From Rhizobium sp. CCGE531 (GTDB lineage Bacteria > Pseudomonadota > Alphaproteobacteria > Rhizobiales > Rhizobiaceae), in the NCBI RefSeq assembly GCF_003627795.1, contig NZ_CP032684.1:2829001-2893000 (forward strand): a stretch of 64,000 bases of DNA. Direction: 5' to 3'. A model generated the notes under the pieces. The model was not told the DNA's origin, made no database searches, and was given only the letters and a program-made list of their open reading frames with translations. Position numbers and translations under genes: made by a program. Position 1 is the first letter of the stretch; every line of letters begins with the position of its first letter. Positions 45,442-52,503 of this stretch are shown one piece after another.

Positions 45442-46188
45442 ATGAACAGCCTCACACCCATTCTCTCTACCGTGACGGCATCCTTCCTTGCCTCGTTCGT
45501 CGAGGTCGTGGAGGCCTTCACCATCGTCCTTGCCGTCGGCGTCACGCGAAGCTGGCGTCCCGCGCTGACCGGCGCGGCACTTGCCCTTGCCGTGCTGGCC
45601 GCCCTCGTCCTCATTTTCGGGCCATTGCTGGCATTGATACCCATCGAAACGCTGCAATTCGTCGTCGGCGTTCTCCTCATCCTCTTCGGCATGCGCTGGC
45701 TGCGCAAAGCCATTCTCCGCTCGCTCGGCGTCATCGCCTTGCACGACGAGGAGGCGGCCTTCTCGAAAGAGACTGCGGCATTGCAGGCGCAGTCCACCGA
45801 TCGCCGTGCCGACTATCTGGCCGGCCTCGCCGCCTTCAAGGCGGTGCTGCTGGAAGGTGTCGAAGTGGTGTTCATCGTCATCGCCGTCGGCGGTGCGCAT
45901 GGCCTCACGCTCTATGCCGGCCTCGGCGCGCTTGCCGCCTTCGTTGTCGTCATGCTGATCGGCCTGCTGGTCCACCGCCCGCTCGCCAGCGTGCCGGAAA
46001 ATACCCTCAAATTCGTCGTCGGCCTCATGCTCACCAGCTTCGGCATCTTCTGGACCGGTGAAGGCATCGGCGCGCACTGGCCTGGTGCGGATCTCGCGCT
46101 GATCGCCATCTTCGCGATCGTCTCCCTCGCCTCCTACGCCATCATCCGCGGCCTGCGCGGCAACCCGACAGCAAAGGCAGCCCAATGA
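45442..46188 (+). CDS. COG4280-type multi-pass membrane protein
   Basis: A 248-residue inner-membrane protein with seven hydrophobic helices in two inverted-looking halves. Each half begins with an acidic helix, ASFVEVVEAFTIVLAVGV (about residue 14) and LLEGVEVVFIVIAVGG (about 138), recalling the paired E-x-G-D helices of cation exchangers of the GDT1/UPF0016 group. This suggests a cation transporter, a speculative reading; the family itself is uncharacterised. It overlaps the next small gene by 4 nt. Confidence 0.68.
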   Translation: MNSLTPILSTVTASFLASFVEVVEAFTIVLAVGVTRSWRPALTGAALALAVLAALVLIFGPLLALIPIETLQFVVGVLLILFGMRWLRKAILRSLGVIALHDEEAAFSKETAALQAQSTDRRADYLAGLAAFKAVLLEGVEVVFIVIAVGGAHGLTLYAGLGALAAFVVVMLIGLLVHRPLASVPENTLKFVVGLMLTSFGIFWTGEGIGAHWPGADLALIAIFAIVSLASYAIIRGLRGNPTAKAAQ

Positions 46189-46391
46189 CCGTCCTCCGCA
46201 TTGCCCTGTCCGAGCTTATCGGCATGTTCATTGATGACGGCAGTCTCGCCACGCTCTGCCTTGTCCTCATCCTCGCGATAGCCGGAGCGGTGGAGTTTCT
46301 CGCCATGCCGCCGCTTGTGGGCGGCTCTCTCCTGCTGATCGGCTGCCTCGCCATCCTGTTTTACAGCGTCCGTCGCGCCGTGAAACGATGA
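46185..46391 (+). CDS. Small two-helix membrane protein
   Basis: A 68-residue protein with two hydrophobic helices (about residues 20-40 and 44-62) and a basic C-terminus (RRAVKR). Its ATG overlaps the stop of the COG4280-type gene (ATGA), so it is translationally coupled and may be a partner of that transporter. I do not recognise the family. Confidence 0.6.
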   Translation: MTVLRIALSELIGMFIDDGSLATLCLVLILAIAGAVEFLAMPPLVGGSLLLIGCLAILFYSVRRAVKR

Positions 46392-46522
46392 GATTCACAA
46401 CCCTCTGCAAGAGCTTGGATTTGCAGAGAGTTGTCACGACGCATACCGAACAGCCTTAACTCTCGACAGAACTCTTCGCAGATGCGAAGAATTCCGCACA
46501 TCAAGCGAAAAGGAAAACCGGC

Positions 46523-47104
46523 ATGAGCAGCGCCTATCCCGAAGTCTATCTCGTACGCCACGGACAGACGGAGTGGAGCCTCTCCGGCAGGCACACCGGC
46601 CGAACCGATATTCCGCTCACCGCTGCCGGCGAGGAAGCCGCTCGCAAGGTCGCCGGTCGCCTACCCCAAATCGATTTCGCCGCCGTCTGGTCGAGCCCCT
46701 CGCAGCGCGCTCAGAATACCTGCACGCTGGCCGGCTTCGGTGATCGCCGCGTCGTCAAAGACGATCTGGCGGAATGGGATTACGGCGCCTATGAGGGCAT
46801 CACCACCAAGGCGATCCTTGCCGAACGCCCGGGCTGGCAGGTCTTTCGCGACGGCTGCCCGAACGGCGAAATGGCCGCCGACGTCGGCGCGCGCGCCGAC
46901 CGGATCATCGGCGAACTTCGCGGCATCGACGGCTCCGTCCTGATTTTCTCCAGCGCCCATTTCCTGCGCATTTTCGCCGCCCGCTGGGTCGGCCTGCCGC
47001 CGGAAGGCGGCGCGCATCTGGTTCTCGATACCACAAGCATCAGCGTACTCGGCTACGAACATGATCTGACCGAGCCGGTCATCCGCCGCTGGAATGAGAT
47101 CTGA
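46523..47104 (+). CDS. Histidine phosphatase (phosphoglycerate mutase-like) protein
   Basis: A 193-residue protein with the RHG motif VYLVRHGQTEWSLSGRHTGRTDIPLT (phospho-His about residue 12), SSPSQRAQNT (about 54), the acid LAEWDYGAYEG (about 82) and the second His in IFSSAHFLRIFAARW (about 146). It removes phosphate from a small phosphoester; relatives include fructose bisphosphatase and alpha-ribazole phosphatase types. The truncated AraC gene follows after 83 nt. Confidence 0.88.
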   Translation: MSSAYPEVYLVRHGQTEWSLSGRHTGRTDIPLTAAGEEAARKVAGRLPQIDFAAVWSSPSQRAQNTCTLAGFGDRRVVKDDLAEWDYGAYEGITTKAILAERPGWQVFRDGCPNGEMAADVGARADRIIGELRGIDGSVLIFSSAHFLRIFAARWVGLPPEGGAHLVLDTTSISVLGYEHDLTEPVIRRWNEI

Positions 47105-47187
47105 CGCAGCGATCCGCCACATCTCCATAAGCATCTCGAGCGGCCGCGGGGTCGCTGCTGTGGTTCAATCGCGAATGGCTGTTACAG

Positions 47188-47751
47188 ATGACGGGCGGCG
47201 CCGTCGAATTCCGATCGATCGAAGCGATGCTGCAGCGCGGAGACAGGGGCCTGCGCTTTTCGGAGATAACCGCCGCCGCCGTCCGCCCTGCCTTCGAAAC
47301 CATTTTCGAAAAGCCGCCCGTCGAGCGCCTCTTGTCTTTACTCGGCATTCTGGTCAGGGTCTCTGAAGACCGCCAGGCAACGCCGCTTGCCAGCGCCCCG
47401 GCGCAGGCGCCGGACCTCAAGGAAAGCCGCGAGCGCATCGACCGCGTGCTGACGCACATGCATCTCCACTATGTCCGCGCGATCAGCCTCGATGAACTCG
47501 CTGATATCGCGGCGCTCAGCGTCTCCGGCCTGCATCGCATGTTTCGCCGCCATACCGGCGGGACGATATCGGACTATCTCATGCGCATGCGCATCGGCGA
47601 TGCCTGCGCCCGCCTCTCCTCCACCGATCAAGCCGTCCACCATATCAGCGATGCCGTAGGCTATAGTTCGCTCGCCAACTTCAACAGACAGTTCAAAAAG
47701 CTGAAGGACATGACCCCGCGCGAATACCGGGCGATGTTTCTCAGGCGCTGA
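47188..47751 (+). CDS. AraC-family regulator lacking its N-terminal sensor domain (probable remnant)
   Basis: A 187-residue protein with an intact AraC DNA-binding domain: IDRVLTHMHLHYVRAISLDELADIAALSVSGLHRMFRRHTG and SDAVGYSSLANFNRQFKKLKDMTPREYR. The region before it (EFRSIEAMLQRGDRGLRFSE and PPVERLLSLLGIL) is the linker of cupin-type AraC regulators. The cupin domain of about 110 residues is missing: in-frame coding continues upstream only to a stop at 47128. This looks like a 5' deletion next to the phosphatase gene. It could still make a constitutive DNA-binding protein. Its end overlaps the convergent MocR gene by 11 nt. Confidence 0.65.
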   Translation: MTGGAVEFRSIEAMLQRGDRGLRFSEITAAAVRPAFETIFEKPPVERLLSLLGILVRVSEDRQATPLASAPAQAPDLKESRERIDRVLTHMHLHYVRAISLDELADIAALSVSGLHRMFRRHTGGTISDYLMRMRIGDACARLSSTDQAVHHISDAVGYSSLANFNRQFKKLKDMTPREYRAMFLRR

Positions 47752-49168
47752 CCGGCATCGTCGCAAGCAGCCTGGCAATTTTGGCAGCCGCCCCATCCGC
47801 GGCCTGGGCCTCCATGCGGGCGATACCGAACAGCAGTCCGGGTCGCGCAGGGCCGAGATACAGCGCCGATATCGGCCGAACAGCGAAACCATTGGCGTTG
47901 ATGATCCGCGCGACGGCGACATCATCGGTCTTTGTGTCTCGAAACCAGCTTGCCAGCTGCAGCCCGCCGCCGCCCGCTCCAACCTCCAGCCAAGCGCCGC
48001 AATGGCGATTAAGCGCCTCGACAGTTGCCGCCATGCGCTCGGCATAAATGGTATTCATCTGCCGCAGATGCGCGCGGAACCGTCCCTCTCGCATGAAATC
48101 GGCAAGCGCCGCCTGGATATGGACAGGCACGACAGCGCCCCTCAGCCGCTGCGCCGCCTCGGTCGCCGCCACCAACCGGGAGGGCACGACGGCATAGGCG
48201 ACACGCAGGCCGGGCGCGAGCGTTTTCGAAAACGTGCCGACATAGGCAACCACCTCGCCGCGGTCGATGCCCTGCAAGGCGGCAATCGGGCGCGAGGCAT
48301 ACTGGAACTCGCTGTCGTAATCGTCTTCCAGCACGATCGCGCCATTGGCCCGGGCAAATTCGAGCAAGGCGAGACGGCGCGGCAGGCTCATGGTGACGCC
48401 GGTCGGATACTGGTGCGAAGGCGTGACATAGATCAGCCGCCGCGACAGCCCGGTACCACGCGCGATATCGATGCCCTCTGCATCGCAAGGCACCGGCACG
48501 AGGTTGGCTCCGGCCATCCGCAGGATCGCCTGCGCAGTGGCATAACCGGGATCCTCCATCCAGACCACATCACCGCCCGGATCTCCGGCACGGATCAGCA
48601 CGCTCGCAAGCAGCCCGATCGCAGCGCCCGTCGACGGCACGATCAGGACCTGTTCGGGACGGGCGACCACGCCGCGCGTCGCGGCGATATGATCGAGGAT
48701 GGCTTCGCGCAACTCGCGGACACCGCCATGATCGCGGTAGCCGAGATCATGCACCCGCAAAGAACGGCCACGGGCACCCAGACAACGCGCCCAGGCAGCA
48801 TGAGGAAAGGCTGACACATCCGGCACGCCCGGTTCGAACAATCCTCCGGTTTTGAATTCAGTAACCCGCGGCTGGTTCGGTAGTGGCGCAGCGGCCTGCC
48901 CGGACAAGGGCGCCGACGGGAAGGCAGCGACGCGCGTTGCGGCACCGGTCGCCGATTGCAGATAGCCCTCCGCCTTCAGGCGATCATAGGCATTGACGAC
49001 GGTCGAACGCGCGACGCCGAGCGAAAGGGCCATCGTCCGTGTCGACGGCACGCGCTGCCCCGCCGGCATCTGTCCGTGAAGGATGCGGTCGCGCATCAGG
49101 CGATAGACTTGCCCCTCCAGATCACCCGAAGTCCGGTCGAGTGCCGGCCACTGCGCCGCAGATATCAT
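47741..49168 (-). CDS. MocR-family PLP-dependent regulator (PdxR-like)
   Basis: A 475-residue fusion of a GntR winged helix (YRLMRDRILHGQMPAGQRVPSTRTMALSLGVARSTVVNAYDRLKAEGYL, residues about 22-72) with a class I aminotransferase domain. The PLP lysine is in YVGTFSKTLAPGLRVAY, the Asp in EDDYDSEF. Such proteins sense PLP and control vitamin B6 or amine genes. It is divergent, 94 nt from a PPOx-fold flavoprotein gene, the likely target. Confidence 0.88.
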   Translation of the reverse strand: MISAAQWPALDRTSGDLEGQVYRLMRDRILHGQMPAGQRVPSTRTMALSLGVARSTVVNAYDRLKAEGYLQSATGAATRVAAFPSAPLSGQAAAPLPNQPRVTEFKTGGLFEPGVPDVSAFPHAAWARCLGARGRSLRVHDLGYRDHGGVRELREAILDHIAATRGVVARPEQVLIVPSTGAAIGLLASVLIRAGDPGGDVVWMEDPGYATAQAILRMAGANLVPVPCDAEGIDIARGTGLSRRLIYVTPSHQYPTGVTMSLPRRLALLEFARANGAIVLEDDYDSEFQYASRPIAALQGIDRGEVVAYVGTFSKTLAPGLRVAYAVVPSRLVAATEAAQRLRGAVVPVHIQAALADFMREGRFRAHLRQMNTIYAERMAATVEALNRHCGAWLEVGAGGGGLQLASWFRDTKTDDVAVARIINANGFAVRPISALYLGPARPGLLFGIARMEAQAADGAAAKIARLLATMPVSA

Positions 49169-49176
49169 GAAACCTC

Positions 49177-49211
49177 AACTGGTCTGCTTAAAATCAAAAA
49201 ACTGGCAGTTT
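49177..49211. promoter_or_regulatory. Candidate MocR operator: AACTGG direct repeat plus palindrome
   Basis: AACTGG occurs at 49177-49182 and 49200-49205, 23 nt apart (about two helical turns), a spacing common for MocR sites. The second copy is part of AAACTG-G-CAGTTT (49199-49211). It lies between the divergent MocR and PPOx-fold genes. Confidence 0.5.
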
Positions 49212-49262
49212 ATAGCCTACCTCTTTGCTGACAGAGATCAACGCTCAATCGACGAGGACGAC

Positions 49263-49946
49263 ATGGCCGATCTCTACCCGCCCGACACCAAGGACTATCC
49301 GACCACCGAGCGCACCCGCATCCGGCGCAGCCCGAAGCGCGGCAGCCACGCCCATGCCGATGTTCACGCCATTCTGGATGCCGCCCCACTCTGTCACGTC
49401 GGCTATGTCATCAACGGCGCGCCCTATGTCACGCCGACCCTGCATTGGCGGGAGGACGATTACGTCTATTGGCACGGCTCCGCCGCCAGCCGCTTCCTGC
49501 GCGCTGCCGAAGACATGCCGGCCTGCCTGACCTGCAGCATCATGGATGGTTATGTGCTTGCCCGCTCCGCCTTCAATCACTCCGTCAACTATCGTTCGGC
49601 CATGGTCTTCGGCACGGCCCGGCTGGTCGATGATCTCGACGAGAAGACCGATGCGCTGCGCCGTTTCGTCGAAGACCTGTTTCCCGGCCGCTGGGACAGT
49701 TTAAGACCGATGACCACGCAGGAAGTGAAGGCGACCTCGGTGATGCGAATGAAGATCGACGAGGCCTCCGCCAAGATCCGCAATGGGCCGCCGGGTGATA
49801 TGGACGAGGCAGATCATCCCGTCTGGGCCGGCGTCCTGCCCATCGAAAGCAGTTTGCTGCCGCCACAGCCCGCCCCCGGCTTGCCCGACGGGATGGAGCT
49901 GCCGCAATCCCTTACAGACCTGATACAATCGGGCCGATTACGCTAG
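49263..49946 (+). CDS. Pyridoxamine 5'-phosphate oxidase-fold flavin-binding protein
   Basis: A 227-residue split-barrel protein: RIRRSPKRGSHAHADVHAILDAAPLCHVGYVINGAPYVTPTLHWREDDYVYWHGSAAS matches the Pyridox_ox_2 group, which bind FMN or act on small aldehydes and resistance compounds. RSAMVFGTARLVDD and MRMKIDEASAKIRNGPP follow. Members often sit beside MocR regulators, as here. GAGG lies 6 nt before ATG 49263. Confidence 0.85.
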   Translation: MADLYPPDTKDYPTTERTRIRRSPKRGSHAHADVHAILDAAPLCHVGYVINGAPYVTPTLHWREDDYVYWHGSAASRFLRAAEDMPACLTCSIMDGYVLARSAFNHSVNYRSAMVFGTARLVDDLDEKTDALRRFVEDLFPGRWDSLRPMTTQEVKATSVMRMKIDEASAKIRNGPPGDMDEADHPVWAGVLPIESSLLPPQPAPGLPDGMELPQSLTDLIQSGRLR

Positions 49947-49996
49947 AACGCAATTCCGGACGGAAAACCGCTGCGCACTTTTCCTGGAATTGCTCT
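49946..49996. repeat. Short dispersed palindromic repeat
   Basis: GCAATTCC (49950-49957) and GGAATTGC (49986-49993) form the outer stem, GGAAAA and TTTTCC the inner, around CCGCTGCGCAC. The loop core is shared with the palindrome at 34024. It begins at the stop of the PPOx gene. Palindromes of this type recur between rhizobial genes; that it is multi-copy in this genome is inferred from two variants here. Confidence 0.6.
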
Positions 49997-50027
49997 AAGC
50001 TGCATTTGATGACCAAAGGACTTTGAC

Positions 50028-50690
50028 ATGGATCTTGCAAACTGGAAGGGCGTGGCTCGCCCGGAACGGATTACCCTGGAAGGCCGCTACGCTCGAATCG
50101 AGCCGCTTGACGCGACCCGTCATGGCGAGGATCTCTTTGCCTCCGCCCGGGCACCCGGCGCGGAAGATCGCTTCCGCTATCTCTTCGAGGATGCGCCGGC
50201 CGATCATGCCGCCTTTTCTCCCTGGCTCGAGAAAGCCGCATCCAGCGCCGATCCGCTGTTCTTCGCGACCATCGACAAGCGCACGGGACGCGCCGAAGGC
50301 AGGCAGGCATTGATGCGCATCGATAATGCGCATGGCGTCATCGAGATCGGCAGCATCCTGTGGGGACCCGCGATCGCCCGCAGCCGCGTGACCACCGAAA
50401 CGCTTTATTTGTTCGCATCCTATGTCTTCGATAGGCTCGGCTATCGCCGCTTCGAATGGAAGTGCAACAATCTCAATGAACCATCGAAGCAGGCGGCCGA
50501 ACGCTTCGGTTTCGTCTTCGAAGGCATCTTCCGCCAGCATATGGTCGCCAAGGGCCAGAACCGCGATACCGCCTGGTTTGCCATGACCGACGCCGATTGG
50601 CCGCGACTGAAGGCCGGTTACGAACGCTGGCTCGCCCCGGAGAATTTCGACGCGGCCGGACAGCAGAAGACCAAGCTGACATTCGCTTGA
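50028..50690 (+). CDS. GNAT-family N-acetyltransferase (RimJ/RimL-like)
   Basis: A 220-residue protein of the Acetyltransf_3 type: GRYARIEPLDATRHGEDLF at the start, IEIGSILWGPAIARSRVTTETLYLFASYVFD and YRRFEWKCNNLNEPSKQAAERFGFVFEGIFRQHM. It probably acetylates an amine; the target is unknown. It is a single gene convergent with the AAC(6')-like gene. Confidence 0.87.
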   Translation: MDLANWKGVARPERITLEGRYARIEPLDATRHGEDLFASARAPGAEDRFRYLFEDAPADHAAFSPWLEKAASSADPLFFATIDKRTGRAEGRQALMRIDNAHGVIEIGSILWGPAIARSRVTTETLYLFASYVFDRLGYRRFEWKCNNLNEPSKQAAERFGFVFEGIFRQHMVAKGQNRDTAWFAMTDADWPRLKAGYERWLAPENFDAAGQQKTKLTFA

Positions 50691-50716
50691 GTACAATTGC
50701 TCCCCGCGGCTCCGGA

Positions 50717-51157
50717 CTATAGCAGCTTGCGGAAATAGACCACGCGCCGGGTTTCGACGAAGCCGAGCGCCGCATGGAAAGCATGGCTCGCGAGATTGTC
50801 GATCAGCGCATCCGAGGCAAATTCCACGCAGCCGGCATTTCGCCCCCAGGCGGCGATAGCCTGGCAAAGCGCCTGCCCAATTCCTTCACGCCGATTTTCC
50901 GGGCGCACATAGATGCCTTCGAGGAACAGGACCGGAGATGTCTCGCAGCCGTTGACGTAATCGTGCCGCAATGTCGCTTCGGCAAAACCGACAATATGAC
51001 CAGCAGCATCGATCGCCACGAAGGCAATACCGTTTTCATTGGAGCGAAACTGCGCAAGTTCCGCGCGGTGATGTTCAAGCGAATCGTCGGGCCAAAGCTC
51101 CGCGCGCAGGCCCACCCAACCCTCCAGATGCTCGTGTCCGGCCTTCTCTATCCGCAT
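50717..51157 (-). CDS. AAC(6')-like aminoglycoside N-acetyltransferase
   Basis: A 146-residue GNAT with the AAC(6') pattern: RAELWPDDSLEHHRAELAQF, LFLEGIYVRPENRREGIGQALCQA and FASDALIDNLASHAFHAALGFVETRRVVYFRK. These residues match the 6'-N-acetyltransferase family that modifies aminoglycosides, but chromosomal environmental members may use other amines. Start 51157 (MRIEKAGHEHL) matches the family; 24 upstream codons are open but unlike it. Confidence 0.82.
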   Translation of the reverse strand: MRIEKAGHEHLEGWVGLRAELWPDDSLEHHRAELAQFRSNENGIAFVAIDAAGHIVGFAEATLRHDYVNGCETSPVLFLEGIYVRPENRREGIGQALCQAIAAWGRNAGCVEFASDALIDNLASHAFHAALGFVETRRVVYFRKLL

Positions 51158-51290
51158 GTTTCGGCCTCCCTTCCAACTGCCCGTCGCCACCGACCGGAAA
51201 AATTTCGCTTTCGACTCCACAATCATCACGCTACATATCGCGCATATTCACGCGCACATTTTTCGCTGATCAGAATCTGAGGATGATGGA

Positions 51291-52286
51291 ATGAGATTTC
51301 AAAGCAGTTCGCGTCTTTACGCTGCTGTTTCGTCCCTTTTGTGGCCCGCCATCTTCTGCGCGGGATTGACCGGCGCCTATCTCGCCTTCCAGTCGGACAT
51401 GCATCTCCTCTGGTTCAACGTCGTCTATCTGTCGATGGTGGTGCTGATTGCCCTGTTCGAAAGGCTCATGCCCTATGAGCGGACCTGGCTGCAGCGCGAT
51501 GGCGAAACCTTCAACGATGTTGCCCACACGCTGCTGACCAAGGGTGGCGTGCAGATCGCCGCCGCGATCGGAACCTCCTTCCCGATGGCGGTTGCGACCG
51601 TCGCGCAGCCGGCGTTGAGCTATCATTCACATTTCTGGCCGGATCAGTGGCCGATGATATTCCAGGTGGCGCTCGGTCTGGTCATCGCCGAATTCGGCCT
51701 CTATATGGCCCATCGTCTCGCGCATGAGCATCTGTCGCTATGGCGCTTCCATGCGCTGCATCACAGCGTCGAGCGCCTTTGGGTCATCAACACGGGCCGT
51801 TTCCACGTCATCGACACGCTGTTCAAGATCGCGCTCGGCCAGATCCCGCTTTACCTGCTGGGTGCGCCGTTACCGGTCTTCCTCTGGATCGGCGCGGTCA
51901 CGGCCTTCATCGGTCTGCTCACCCATTGCAACGTCGACATGCGCACCGGCCCGCTCGACCTCATATTCTCGACTCCGCGCCTGCATCGCTGGCATCATTC
52001 CAAGGTGCTCGCCGAAGGCAATACGAATTATGGGGAAAACCTCGTGATCTGGGATCAGCTACTCGGCACCTTCCATAATCCGCCCCGCGCCTCCTCCACG
52101 GACATCGGCATCACCGGCAAGGTCGCCAGGGGCTTCCTCGCCCAGCTCGCACAACCCTTCTCCAGAAAGGGTCGGAAAGAGATCATCGGCAAGAAGCCGA
52201 AAGAGCTGATCCTCAAGGAAGAACAGGCCGCAAGGGCCACTGCCGCAAGGCCGCGCGACAACGCCTCGATCCGCAAATCAGGCTGA
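51291..52286 (+). CDS. Sterol desaturase / fatty acid hydroxylase-family membrane protein
   Basis: A 331-residue membrane di-iron protein. After three N-terminal helices come the His clusters HRLAHE (about residue 144), HALHHS (about 156), HCNVD and HRWHHS (about 226), then the family block GENLVIWDQLLGTFHNP. Such enzymes hydroxylate or desaturate lipids such as carotenoids, sterols or fatty acyl chains. The C-terminal about 45 residues are basic and Lys/Ala-rich. It lies upstream of, and in the same direction as, the E1-KAS III fusion gene, 217 nt apart. Confidence 0.87.
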   Translation: MRFQSSSRLYAAVSSLLWPAIFCAGLTGAYLAFQSDMHLLWFNVVYLSMVVLIALFERLMPYERTWLQRDGETFNDVAHTLLTKGGVQIAAAIGTSFPMAVATVAQPALSYHSHFWPDQWPMIFQVALGLVIAEFGLYMAHRLAHEHLSLWRFHALHHSVERLWVINTGRFHVIDTLFKIALGQIPLYLLGAPLPVFLWIGAVTAFIGLLTHCNVDMRTGPLDLIFSTPRLHRWHHSKVLAEGNTNYGENLVIWDQLLGTFHNPPRASSTDIGITGKVARGFLAQLAQPFSRKGRKEIIGKKPKELILKEEQAARATAARPRDNASIRKSG

Positions 52287-52503
52287 CGCGCTTTCGACAA
52301 AACACCGGCTCGGCATCCGCGCGTTGTTTTGTCGTCCGCGCCTGTGGATAGAAACATCCCGAAAAACTCCAGCCCGGCAATCCACGTATTTCGATTTCAA
52401 ACTGAAAAGATATTGTCATTTAACGTGTATTGAAAAAGGCGGCGCGGGGGTCTACCTAGGTCCCTTCAGTTGATTTAGGCGAAAGATTAGGAAAATCATT
52501 GAG

